Positions 14,086 through 20,868 of a stretch of DNA of 20,868 nucleotides are shown piece by piece (positions within the stretch are counted from its first letter, which is position 1; every line of letters starts with the position of its first letter). The DNA is from Microtetraspora glauca (GTDB lineage Bacteria; Actinomycetota; Actinomycetes; Streptomycetales; Streptomycetaceae): the NCBI GenBank assembly GCA_000721275.1, contig JOFO01000075.1, positions 1-20,868 of the forward strand. Direction: 5' to 3'. The notes under the pieces are model-generated. The model searched no databases and had not been told where the DNA came from. It was given only the letters and a program-made list of their open reading frames with translations. Position numbers and translations under genes: made by a program.

Positions 14086-15078
14086 ATGCCCTCCGCAGCC
14101 GTCTCCACCCCCGCCCACGCCACCGCGTCCGCCCCCGCCGGGGCCCCCGGCTCCGGCCCGGTCGTCGCGCTCGACATCGGCGGCACCAAGATCGCCGGGG
14201 CGCTGGTGGACGCCGGGGGCCGGATCCTGGCCCGCACCCGGCGGGCCACCCCCGCGCGGGAGGACGCCGAGACGGTGCTGGGCGCGGTCGCGGAGGTGCT
14301 CGACGCCCTCGCGACCTCCCCGTCCTGGGACGCCGCGGAGGCCGTCGGCATCGGCAGCGCGGGACCGGTCGACGCCGCCCGCGGCACGGTCAGCCCGGTG
14401 AACGTGCCCGGCTGGCGCGACTTCCCGCTGGTCGAGCGGGTCCGGGGGCTCACCGGCGGCCGGCCGGTCACCCTCGTCGGCGACGGCGTCGCCATGACCG
14501 CCGCCGAACACTGGCTCGGCGCCGCCCGCGGCCACAGCGACGCCCTCGGCCTGGTCGTCTCCACCGGTGTCGGCGGCGGCCTCGTCCTCGGCGGCCGCCT
14601 CCACCCCGGCCCCACCGGCAACGCCGGCCACATCGGCCACCTCAGCGTGGAACTCGACGGCGACCCCTGCGCCTGCGGCGGCCGGGGCTGCGTCGAACGC
14701 ATCGCCGCCGGCCCGCACCTGGCCCGCCACGCCCTCGACCAGGGCTGGCGACCCGGGCCCGACGGCGACGCCTCCGCCGCCGCGGTGGCCGCCGCCGCCC
14801 GCGCCGGGCATCCGGTCGCCGTCGCCGCCTTCGAACGGGCCGCCCGGGCCCTCGCGGCCGGCATCGCCGCCACCGCGCACCTGGTCGAGGTCGACGTCGC
14901 GGTCGTCGGCGGGGGAGTGGCCGCGGCCGGCGACGTCCTCTTCGTCCCGCTCCGGCGCGCCCTCGCCGACTACGCCACGCTCTCCTTCGCCCGCGGGCTG
15001 ACCGTCGTCCCCGCCGCCACCGGCACGGACGCGGGCCTCCTCGGCGCCGCCGCCGCGGCCCGCGCCGCCGGGCGCTGA
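14086..15078 (+). CDS. ROK family sugar kinase (glucokinase-like)
   Basis: This 330-residue cytoplasmic protein is an ATP-dependent sugar kinase of the ROK family. It has the phosphate-binding motif ALDIGGTKIAGAL (28-40), the ROK signature GNAGHIGH (178-185) with the zinc-binding CACGGRGC cysteines (C195, C197, C202), and the second nucleotide motif VVSTGVGGGLVLGG (157-170). The catalytic aspartate is probably D133 in LVGDGVAM; the usual preceding Asn is Gly, which may alter specificity. No N-terminal helix-turn-helix, so it is a kinase rather than a ROK repressor. Residues 1-24 are an Ala/Pro-rich extension, and an internal start would be possible; the Shine-Dalgarno is weak. Divergent from the LacI-type regulator. 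Confidence 0.92.
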   Translation: MPSAAVSTPAHATASAPAGAPGSGPVVALDIGGTKIAGALVDAGGRILARTRRATPAREDAETVLGAVAEVLDALATSPSWDAAEAVGIGSAGPVDAARGTVSPVNVPGWRDFPLVERVRGLTGGRPVTLVGDGVAMTAAEHWLGAARGHSDALGLVVSTGVGGGLVLGGRLHPGPTGNAGHIGHLSVELDGDPCACGGRGCVERIAAGPHLARHALDQGWRPGPDGDASAAAVAAAARAGHPVAVAAFERAARALAAGIAATAHLVEVDVAVVGGGVAAAGDVLFVPLRRALADYATLSFARGLTVVPAATGTDAGLLGAAAAARAAGR

Positions 15079-15093
15079 GCCGCCCCGGGCGGC
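15079..15093. terminator. short hairpin between convergent ROK and small-protein genes
   Basis: GCCGCC and GGCGGC pair over a three-base loop right after the ROK stop, in the 19-base gap between two convergent genes. A short stem and no U tract make this a weak call. Confidence 0.3.
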
Positions 15094-15097
15094 GCGC

Positions 15098-15286
15098 TCA
15101 CCCGCGTACCGGCGGGGCGGGCTCCGGTCTGCGCTGCTCCACCACGACCAGGAAGGCGTCGGACGCCAGGTCCATCACCACCCGCGCCGGCACGCCCTCC
15201 TCGCGGCACGCGCCCGCGAACTCCTCGGCGGGCCAGTGCCCCCGGGGCCCGCCCGCCGGAAACCGCTCCAGAACCGTACGATCCAT
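15098..15286 (-). CDS. small conserved-looking protein, 62 residues, unknown function
   Basis: A 62-residue frame begins at ATG 15286 behind GAGGGGG with suitable spacing and ends 19 bases from the ROK stop. The protein is soluble and mixed in composition (MDRTVLERFPAGGPRGHWPA, then an alpha/beta-looking VPARVVMDLASDAFLVVVEQ). It looks like a small Streptomyces protein of unknown function. The frame stays open further upstream, but that sequence is arginine- and proline-rich and overlaps the divergent Nudix gene. I cannot assign a role. Confidence 0.65.
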   Translation of the reverse strand: MDRTVLERFPAGGPRGHWPAEEFAGACREEGVPARVVMDLASDAFLVVVEQRRPEPAPPVRG

Positions 15287-15371
15287 CTCCGCACCCCCTC
15301 GTGCTGTGGTGCCCAACGACCGGAAGGCCCGAAGCGTTACGGCTCGGCCCGGACGTGTGTTCGTGGTTTTC

Positions 15372-15397
15372 GTGGCAGGGTGTTGCGGGCAAGCCAC
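15372..15397. promoter_or_regulatory. nested inverted repeats upstream of the ATPase-Nudix gene
   Basis: GTGGC (15372-15376) pairs with GCCAC (15393-15397), and inside it TTGC pairs with GCAA (15383-15392). It lies 26 bases before the GTG in the divergent gap 15287-15422. TTGCGG in it could also be a -35 box, but no good -10 follows. Confidence 0.25.
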
Positions 15398-15422
15398 AGG
15401 GGGCCGTCGATGAGGGGGAATC

Positions 15423-16460
15423 GTGATCGTCTGGATCAACGGTGCGTTCGGCGCGGGGAAGTCGAGCACGGCGCGCGAACTGGTCGGACTGATCCCGCAC
15501 AGCACGCTGTACGACCCCGAGGCGACCGGCGCCGAGGTGCGCCGGCTCCTCCCCGCCAAGCGCCTCGCCGAGGTGGACGACTACCAGGACCTGCCGCTGT
15601 GGCGCCGGCTCGTCGTGGACACCGCCGCCGCCCTGCACGCCGAGGTCGGCGGGGTGCTCGTCGTCCCGATGACGCTGCTGCGGCAGGAGTACCGGGACGA
15701 GATCTTCGGCGGCCTCGCCGCCCGCCGCATCGACGTCCGGCATGTGCTCCTGGCACCGGAGGAAACGATCCTGCGGACGCGGATCGACCAGCGCGCCGAG
15801 TACGGCGACCCGGACGTCGACGCCGCCGTCCGCCGCTGGTGCCACGCCCACGTCCCCGCCTACCGTGACGCCGCCGCCGGCTGGCTCGGCACCGACGCCC
15901 ACGCCGTCGACAACTCGGCGCTCACCGCCGCCGAGACCGCCCGGGCCGTCGCCGACGCGGTCCGGGACGGCCTCGCCACGCCCTGCGGCATCGTCCAGAC
16001 CCCGGAACCGACCCGCGAGACGCTGGCCGCCGGCGTCCTCCTCTTCGACGACCAGGACCGCTTCCTGCTCGTCGACCCCACCTACAAACCCGGCTGGGAG
16101 TTCCCCGGCGGCGTCGTCGAGTCCGGCGAACCGCCCGCCCGCGCCGGCATGCGCGAGGTCGCCGAGGAGATCGGCCTGGAACTCGACGCCGTCCCCCGGC
16201 TGCTCCTCGTGGACTGGGAACGGCCCCAGCCACCCGGCTTCGGCGGCCTCCGGCTGCTCTTCGACGGCGGCCGGATCGCCCCCGCCGACACCGCCCGGCT
16301 CCGGCTCCCCGGCGCCGAACTGCGCGCCTGGCGCTTCGTCACCGAGGAGGAGGCCGCCGGCCTCCTCCCGCCGGTCCGGTACGACCGCCTCCGCTGGGCC
16401 CTGCGCGCGCGGGAGCGCGGCACGGTGCTCAACCTGGAGGCGGGCGTCCCGGTCGGCTGA
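15423..16460 (+). CDS. P-loop ATPase / Nudix hydrolase fusion protein
   Basis: This 345-residue protein has two domains. The N-terminal half (1-185) is a small P-loop kinase-like ATPase: Walker A is GAFGAGKSS (7-15), and VLVVPMTL (78-85) is a candidate for the second beta strand. The C-terminal half (200-340) is a Nudix hydrolase with a complete Nudix box from G230 to L252 (GVVESGE...REVAEEIGL), preceded by PTYKPGWEFPGG. Nudix enzymes cleave nucleoside diphosphates linked to another group. The fusion suggests phosphorylation and hydrolysis of a related nucleotide or RNA-derived substrate, but the substrate is unknown. The GTG at 15423 follows GAGGGGGAA. Its stop is ten bases from that of the convergent MBL gene. 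Confidence 0.88.
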   Translation: MIVWINGAFGAGKSSTARELVGLIPHSTLYDPEATGAEVRRLLPAKRLAEVDDYQDLPLWRRLVVDTAAALHAEVGGVLVVPMTLLRQEYRDEIFGGLAARRIDVRHVLLAPEETILRTRIDQRAEYGDPDVDAAVRRWCHAHVPAYRDAAAGWLGTDAHAVDNSALTAAETARAVADAVRDGLATPCGIVQTPEPTRETLAAGVLLFDDQDRFLLVDPTYKPGWEFPGGVVESGEPPARAGMREVAEEIGLELDAVPRLLLVDWERPQPPGFGGLRLLFDGGRIAPADTARLRLPGAELRAWRFVTEEEAAGLLPPVRYDRLRWALRARERGTVLNLEAGVPVG

Positions 16461-16470
16461 CCGCCCGGCG

Positions 16471-17169
16471 TCAGAGCGCCACGGGCCCGGCCGCCGCCGC
16501 TGCCGCCAGCCGCTCCGCCGTGTTCTCGGTGACCGCGGGCCCGTGCCCGCAGCACAGCACCGAGGGCCGCAGCTCCGCCAGCCGCCGCATCGACTCCAGG
16601 GCCCGTGCCCGGTCCACGTGGAACACGCCGAAGGTCACCCCCTGGACCGAGGCCACGACGTCGCCCGCGAACAGCACCCCGTGCCGGGGGAGGTGGACGG
16701 CCATCGACCCCGGGGTGTGCCCGGGCACGTGCACCGCCACCGCGCCGTCCCCGAACCCGAGGCCGTCGCCGTCCCCGACCTCCCGGTCCACCCGGGTCGG
16801 CGGCGCCTCCGGGCAGGTGAGGCCGTGCTCCCAGAGCGGGCGCTCCCACTCCAGGAGGTCCGGCTCCGGCACCGGCAGGTCGCCGCGGACGTACGGCGCG
16901 TCCAGCCGGTGCGCGACGATCTCGGCGCCGTGCCGGTCGGCCAGCTCCTGCGCCCCGCCGACGTGGTCGCGGTGGCCGTGGGTGAGGACGATCCGGGCCA
17001 GCAGGGCCGGGTCCAGGCCGGCCGCTTGTATCGCCGCCGTCGTGCGGTCCGCCGATCCGGCCCAGCCGGCGTCCACCAGGGTCAGTTCCGTGTCGTCCCG
17101 CCACAGGTACGCCTGCCCGATCCCGTAGTCGAGCAGGTGCAGCCGGGGCGTGATCCTGAGCGCTTCCAT
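16471..17169 (-). CDS. MBL-fold metallo-hydrolase
   Basis: This 232-residue cytoplasmic protein belongs to the metallo-beta-lactamase superfamily, glyoxalase II-like branch. The binuclear zinc site is complete: H64-G-H66-R-D68-H69, H151 in VPGHTPGS, D170 in FAGD, and H209 in CCGHGP. The start ATG at 17169 opens with MEALRITPRLHLLD, typical for the group. It could hydrolyse a thioester or lactone; nothing in the context tells which. It lies downstream of the M20 dipeptidase gene on the same strand, separated by 117 bases with a hairpin. Confidence 0.92.
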   Translation of the reverse strand: MEALRITPRLHLLDYGIGQAYLWRDDTELTLVDAGWAGSADRTTAAIQAAGLDPALLARIVLTHGHRDHVGGAQELADRHGAEIVAHRLDAPYVRGDLPVPEPDLLEWERPLWEHGLTCPEAPPTRVDREVGDGDGLGFGDGAVAVHVPGHTPGSMAVHLPRHGVLFAGDVVASVQGVTFGVFHVDRARALESMRRLAELRPSVLCCGHGPAVTENTAERLAAAAAAGPVAL

Positions 17170-17245
17170 ACGCCGAACGTAGGCGCCGGAACCGCCCGCC
17201 GGGCGTTTCTACGCTCTCCGCGAGGTTCGCCCGACGCTGAACCGC

Positions 17246-17271
17246 CGGGCGGGGCACCACGCCCCGGCCCG
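17246..17271 (-). terminator. hairpin downstream of the M20 dipeptidase gene
   Basis: CGGGCGGGGC pairs with GCCCCGGCCCG (one bulged base) around the loop ACCAC, beginning 15 bases past the M20 stop. It separates this gene from the MBL gene. No U tract. Confidence 0.5.
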
Positions 17272-17286
17272 GTGGCCGGCGGACCG

Positions 17287-18654
17287 TCAGGCGCCGCGGC
17301 TCGCGGCGTAGTTCACCAGGAACAGCGCCTCGGCGACCGACAGCCGCTCCAGCTCCTCCGGCGACACCGACTCGTTGACCGCGTGGATCTGCGCCTCCGG
17401 CTCGCTCAGGCCGATGAGCAGGATCTCGGCCTGCGGGTAGAGCGAGGCGAGCGTGTTGCACAGCGGGATCGAGCCGCCCATGCCGGCCGTCTGCATCTCC
17501 TGGCCCGGGTACGCCACCCGCATCGCCTCCGCCATCGACGCGTACGCCGGGCTGGCGGTGTCCGCCTGGAACGGCTGGCCCTGGCCGACCTGCTCCAGCG
17601 TCACCCGCGCGTTCCACGGCGTGTGCTTCTCGATGTGGGCGAAGAGCAGCTTGGTCGCCTCGGCCGCGTCCTGGCCGGGCGGCACCCGCAGGCTGATCTG
17701 CGCGCGGGCGGTCCGCGGGATCGACGGGGTCGCGCCCGCCACCGGGTGGCAGTCGATGCCGATGACCGTGACGGCCGGACGCGCCCAGATGCGGTCGGCG
17801 ACCGTCCCGGCGCCCGGCAGGTCCACGCCCGGCAGCACCTTGGCGTCGGCGCGGAACTGCTCCTCCGGGTACTGCAGGCCCTCCCACACGGCGTCGGCCG
17901 GCAGCCCGTCGATCGCCGTCGAGCCGTCCTCGGCCCGCAGCGAGTCGAGGACCCGGATCAGCGCGGCGAGCGCGTCGGGCGCGGCACCGCCGAACTGGCC
18001 CGAGTGGAGGTTGCCCTCCAGGGTGTCGACCTGCACCCGGATCATCGTCATGCCGCGCAGGGTCGCGGTGACCGTCGGCAGGCCGACCCGGAAGTTGCCC
18101 GCGTCGCCGATCACGATGGTGTCGGCCGCGAGCAGCTCCGGGTGCTCCTCGGCGTACCGCTCCAGACCGCCGGTGCCCTGCTCCTCCGAGCCCTCGACGA
18201 TCATCTTGACGGTCACCGGCACGCCGCCGTTGGCCTTGAGGGCCCGCAGCGCCAGCAGGTGCAGGATGAAGCCGCCCTTGCAGTCGGCGGCGCCGCGCCC
18301 GTACCAGCGCCCGTCCTCGCGCTCGGTCAGCTGGAACGGCGGGGTCACCCACGCCGACTCGTCCAGCTTCGGCTGCACGTCGTAGTGGGCGTACAGCAGC
18401 ACCGTCGGCGCGCCGGCCGGGCCCGGCAGCACGCCGTACACCGCCTGCGAACCGTCCGGCGTGTCGAGCAGCGCCACGTCGCGGAAGTCCTCGGCGCGCA
18501 GCGCGCCGGCCACCCAGTTCGCCGCGGCCTCGCACTCGCTGCGGGGCGCCACGGCCTCGTCCGCGACCGACTCGAAGGCGACCAGTTCCGCCAGCTCGGC
18601 CTTGGCCCGCGGCATCAGGGACCGGACGGTCTCGGCGATCGGATTCGGCGTCAT
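17287..18654 (-). CDS. M20 family dipeptidase
   Basis: This 455-residue cytoplasmic zinc peptidase belongs to the M20 family (carnosinase/DapE-like). Metal ligands are H90 (AHYDVQP, with D92 beside it), the bridging D124 in GAADCKGG, E158 after the general base E157 (EGSEEQG), D184 in IGDAG, and a C-terminal His in QIHAVNE. The dimerisation domain spans about 200-315. It probably cleaves dipeptides or N-acyl amino acids. ATG 18654 follows GAGGAG with suitable spacing; the 25-residue upstream extension is not needed. Divergent from the geranylgeranyl-reductase-type gene, sharing an inverted-repeat region. Confidence 0.93.
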   Translation of the reverse strand: MTPNPIAETVRSLMPRAKAELAELVAFESVADEAVAPRSECEAAANWVAGALRAEDFRDVALLDTPDGSQAVYGVLPGPAGAPTVLLYAHYDVQPKLDESAWVTPPFQLTEREDGRWYGRGAADCKGGFILHLLALRALKANGGVPVTVKMIVEGSEEQGTGGLERYAEEHPELLAADTIVIGDAGNFRVGLPTVTATLRGMTMIRVQVDTLEGNLHSGQFGGAAPDALAALIRVLDSLRAEDGSTAIDGLPADAVWEGLQYPEEQFRADAKVLPGVDLPGAGTVADRIWARPAVTVIGIDCHPVAGATPSIPRTARAQISLRVPPGQDAAEATKLLFAHIEKHTPWNARVTLEQVGQGQPFQADTASPAYASMAEAMRVAYPGQEMQTAGMGGSIPLCNTLASLYPQAEILLIGLSEPEAQIHAVNESVSPEELERLSVAEALFLVNYAASRGA

Positions 18655-18734
18655 GGGCACGCTCCTCGTGGGTGCGACGTTGAGTGCGAGAGGGAGCGAA
18701 CGGCGTATCGGGTGGTACGGCGATCGCACCGTCG

Positions 18735-18772
18735 ATCCTACGACCGGGCCGTGACCTACCGAGCCGTAGGAT
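18735..18772. promoter_or_regulatory. inverted repeat with a -10-like box on each strand
   Basis: ATCCTACG (18735-18742) and CGTAGGAT (18765-18772) are perfect inverted copies 22 bases apart between two divergent genes. Each contains TAGGAT, a good -10 box, pointing toward its gene: the plus-strand one toward the GTG at 18814, the minus-strand one toward the ATG at 18654. Clear -35 boxes are lacking. This may be a pair of face-to-face promoters or a regulator's operator. Confidence 0.45.
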
Positions 18773-18813
18773 GCGGGAAGCAGACGCCGGTCGGATCAGG
18801 AGCAGAAGCACAC

Positions 18814-20259
18814 GTGAGCAGCGAGCACGCAGAGAACGCCGGTCCGGAGCACAGCGAGCCGCTCGTGCCCGGCGCGCCGGCCCCGGCGGCAGGCCCGTCC
18901 GGCGCGGAGCCGGACGCGGCGCCCGGCCCCGCGGGCGCGACCGGCACGGAGCCCGGCCCCGACACCGGCCCGGACGGGCCCGACGTCTGGGACGTGGTGG
19001 TCGTCGGCGCCGGCCCGGCGGGCGCCTCGGCGGCGTACGCGGCTGCGGTCGCCGGCCGCCGGGTGCTGCTCCTGGAGAAGTCCGAGCTGCCCCGGTACAA
19101 GACGTGCGGCGGCGGCATCATCGGCCCCTCCCGCGACGCGCTGCCCCCGGGCTTCGAACTGCCCTTCCAGGACCGGGTCCACGCGGTCACCTTCTCGCTG
19201 GAGGGCCGCTTCGCCCGCACCCGCCGCTCCCGCCGGATGCTCTTCGGGCTCGTCAACCGGCCCGAGTTCGACGCCCAGCTGGTGGAGCACGCGCAGAAGG
19301 CCGGCGCGGAGCTGCGCACCGGCGCGACCGTGACCCGGGTGGAGCAGCACGGGCCGGCCGTGCCGGACCGGCGGACGGTCGCGGTGGTCCTCGCCGACGG
19401 CGAGACGGTGCTCGCGCGGGCCGTGGTCGGCGCGGACGGCAGCGCCAGCCGGATAGGGGCGCACGTCGGCGTCAAGCTCGGGCAGGTGGACCTGGGCCTG
19501 GAGGCGGAGATCCCGGTGCCGCCGTCGGTGGCGGAGGACTGGAAGGGCCGGATCCTCATCGACTGGGGCCCCATGCCCGGCAGTTACGGCTGGGTGTTCC
19601 CGAAGGGCGACACGCTCACGGTCGGCGTCATCTCGGCGCGCGGCGAGGGCGCGGCGACCAAGCGGTACCTGGAGGACTTCGTCGCCCGCCTGGGCCTCTC
19701 CGGCTTCGAGCCGGCGATCTCCTCGGGCCATCTGACCCGCTGCCGCAGCGACGACTCGCCGCTCTCCCGCGGCCGGGTCCTGGTCTGCGGCGACGCGGCG
19801 GGCCTGCTGGAGCCGTGGACCCGGGAGGGCATCTCGTACGCGCTCCGCTCCGGCCGGCTCGCCGGCGAGTGGGCGGTGCGGGTGGCGGAGGCCGCCGACG
19901 CGGTGGACGCCCGGCGCCAGGCGCTGAACTACGCCTTCGCGATCAAGGCGGGGCTGGGTGTGGAGATGGCGGTCGGGCGGCGGATGCTCGCCGTCTTCGA
20001 GCGCCGGCCGGGGCTGCTGCACGCGGTGATCACCGGGGTGCGTCCGGCCTGGAAGGCGTTCGCGGACATCACCCGCGGCTCGGCGACCCTGGCCTCCATG
20101 GTGCGGTCGAACGGTCTGGCGCGGCGGGCGCTCGAAGTGCTCGACAAGCGCATGGACACGGAGTCGGGCGTCGGCCCGGCGGGCCGCGGCGTGGGCCGCA
20201 GGGACGGCGACGACGAGAACGCGGCGCCCGCGGCGACCGCGCCGGCCGAGGAGTCCTGA
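18814..20259 (+). CDS. geranylgeranyl reductase family FAD-dependent oxidoreductase
   Basis: This 481-residue flavoprotein belongs to the geranylgeranyl/digeranylgeranyl reductase family, which saturates isoprenoid chains; in actinobacteria, members reduce the menaquinone side chain. After a Pro/Ala/Gly-rich 55-residue N-terminal tail comes the FAD Rossmann motif VVVVGAGPAGASAA (61-74), E88 for the ribose, the PRYKTCGGGI segment (93-102) and the second FAD motif VLVCGDAAGLLEPWTREGI (near 328-346). The C-terminus after 455 is again low-complexity and acidic. GTG 18814 follows AGGAGCAG. The low-complexity tail makes the exact start uncertain. It is convergent with the F420-type enzyme gene, sharing a terminator. 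Confidence 0.88.
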   Translation: MSSEHAENAGPEHSEPLVPGAPAPAAGPSGAEPDAAPGPAGATGTEPGPDTGPDGPDVWDVVVVGAGPAGASAAYAAAVAGRRVLLLEKSELPRYKTCGGGIIGPSRDALPPGFELPFQDRVHAVTFSLEGRFARTRRSRRMLFGLVNRPEFDAQLVEHAQKAGAELRTGATVTRVEQHGPAVPDRRTVAVVLADGETVLARAVVGADGSASRIGAHVGVKLGQVDLGLEAEIPVPPSVAEDWKGRILIDWGPMPGSYGWVFPKGDTLTVGVISARGEGAATKRYLEDFVARLGLSGFEPAISSGHLTRCRSDDSPLSRGRVLVCGDAAGLLEPWTREGISYALRSGRLAGEWAVRVAEAADAVDARRQALNYAFAIKAGLGVEMAVGRRMLAVFERRPGLLHAVITGVRPAWKAFADITRGSATLASMVRSNGLARRALEVLDKRMDTESGVGPAGRGVGRRDGDDENAAPAATAPAEES

Positions 20260-20318
20260 GCGGGCCCGGGCCGGTTCCGGGAGGCGTGCGCCCGTGGGTG
20301 CGCGCGTGCGTGAGTGTC

Positions 20319-20357
20319 TGAGGGTGGGTACGGGCCGGGGGTCCGTGCCCACCCTCA
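20319..20357. terminator. bidirectional terminator, long hairpin
   Basis: TGAGGGTGGGTACGG (20319-20333) pairs with CCGTGCCCACCCTCA (20343-20357), 15 bp with one G-U pair, over a nine-base loop. The right arm contains the stop codon of the convergent minus-strand gene (20355-20357). Confidence 0.75.
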
Positions 20358-20825
20358 CGCGTCCGGGGCCGCGGTGATGCGGAAGACGGGGTGCTTGGGG
20401 GCGATCGCGCGCAGCTCGGCGTCGGTGGAGTCCGGGCCGACGCCGGCGAAGAAGACGCCGACCTCGGCCTTCCAGCGCTTCAGGTAGGCGCGCAGCACCT
20501 CGGCCTTGGCGTCGTCGCCGACCTCGGTCGCGGTGAACGGCTCGACGTGCGTGCCGAGGCGCAGTTCGCCGCCGCCGACCGCCCGCATGTTGCGGGTCCA
20601 CTGGACGTGGCCGCGGGGGGCGACGAGGTATCGCTCGCCGTCGAGGGTGAGGACGTTGACGGGCGTGGTCCGCCAGACGCCGCTCGTGCGGCCCTTCACC
20701 GCGAGGATCCGGGAGCCCCAGACGCTGATGCCCCGCCGGGTCAGCCAGGCGACGGACCGGTTGACGACGTTGACGGTGAACCAGCCGGGCTTGACGACGT
20801 GCGGGGCGGCGGCGGGGGTGGACAT
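20355..20825 (-). CDS. nitroreductase/deazaflavin (F420)-dependent oxidoreductase family protein
   Basis: This 156-residue split-barrel protein resembles the Ddn-type family, whose members use reduced F420 (a deazaflavin) to reduce quinones or nitro compounds. Family features are LAVKGRTSGVWRTTPV (41-56) and RGHVQWTRNMRA (71-82), the latter matching the usual xxWYRNLxA segment with Thr in place of Tyr. It ends with a conserved-looking block of HPVFRI (145-150). ATG 20825 follows AGGAGG. Family membership is good, but the cofactor (F420 rather than FMN or heme) is inferred. The neighbour on the other strand is a quinone-lipid type reductase, so a link with menaquinone is possible but unproven. 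Confidence 0.88.
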   Translation of the reverse strand: MSTPAAAPHVVKPGWFTVNVVNRSVAWLTRRGISVWGSRILAVKGRTSGVWRTTPVNVLTLDGERYLVAPRGHVQWTRNMRAVGGGELRLGTHVEPFTATEVGDDAKAEVLRAYLKRWKAEVGVFFAGVGPDSTDAELRAIAPKHPVFRITAAPDA

Positions 20826-20868
20826 GGGGGCCTCCTGGGGCGGGTGGGGCGATAGGGGTGTTCGGGAC

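Noticed and set aside
13911..14873. Upstream extension of the LacI-type frame to 669 residues
   Set aside because: The extra 321 residues are antisense to the ROK kinase and have no domain; the helix-turn-helix sits at the N-terminus when starting at 13910.
16082..18811. Open frame of 909 codons on the minus strand
   Set aside because: Out of frame with the MBL and M20 genes, whose own frames show complete catalytic motifs; the translation here is Arg/Gly/Ala-rich.
15742..20259. Open frame of about 1505 codons on the plus strand
   Set aside because: Only the last 481 codons are the geranylgeranyl reductase; the rest is out of frame with the Nudix gene and antisense to the MBL and M20 genes.

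Overview
The window is high-GC actinobacterial DNA, almost certainly Streptomyces. Coding frames end mostly in G or C at the third position, several genes start at GTG, Shine-Dalgarno sequences are of the GGAGG type, and the gene families (DUF5134, DUF6421, DUF6986, F420-type nitroreductase, geranylgeranyl reductase) are typical of Streptomyces. I saw no TTA codon in frame in the genes I call, no tRNA or rRNA, no CRISPR array, and no gene-free stretch over 300 bases. Nearly everything looks chromosomal; the only mobile-element trace is at the left edge.

Layout, left to right. (1) 3-95: tail of an IS630-type transposase, meeting an M56 (BlaR1-like) membrane peptidase gene tail to tail; the peptidase lies downstream of a DUF5134 membrane protein on the minus strand, with a 10-bp tandem repeat at the DUF5134 stop. 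(2) 1947-5952, plus strand: a GNAT acetyltransferase, then a tight cluster of DUF6421 protein, short-chain dehydrogenase and threonine-aldolase-like PLP enzyme. (3) 6027-7344: a transglutaminase-like protein with a near-consensus promoter that predicts a leaderless mRNA, followed by a stand-alone B3/B4-domain protein. (4) 7358-8083, minus: PlsC-type acyltransferase, divergent from a thioredoxin-like protein (8312-8650). (5) 8744-9395: a short leader peptide with a Cys codon, then a flavin reductase. (6) 9594-11401: etfB-etfA, closed by a 17-bp terminator hairpin. (7) 11555-12847: DUF6986 HpcH/HpaI-type aldolase with a clear promoter and a downstream operator-like palindrome. (8) 12864-15078: a LacI-family regulator divergent from a ROK sugar kinase, with a LacI-type operator between them. 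(9) 15098-17169: a 62-residue conserved-looking small protein, an ATPase-Nudix fusion and an MBL-fold hydrolase. (10) 17287-20825: an M20 dipeptidase divergent from a geranylgeranyl-reductase-type flavoprotein, then a convergent deazaflavin (F420)-type oxidoreductase.

How the genes may work together. EtfAB carries electrons from acyl-CoA or other dehydrogenases to the quinone pool; thioredoxin, flavin reductase, geranylgeranyl reductase and the F420-type enzyme add to a redox flavour, but no single pathway ties the window together. The least understood unit is DUF6421-SDR-aldolase. DUF6421 contains an HDxxH...EExRxD pattern that recalls zinc gluzincins such as family M49. The best regulatory signal is the short ORF with the actinobacterial HVDL..R..SA.C leader-peptide pattern upstream of the flavin reductase, with a hairpin beginning at its only Cys codon.
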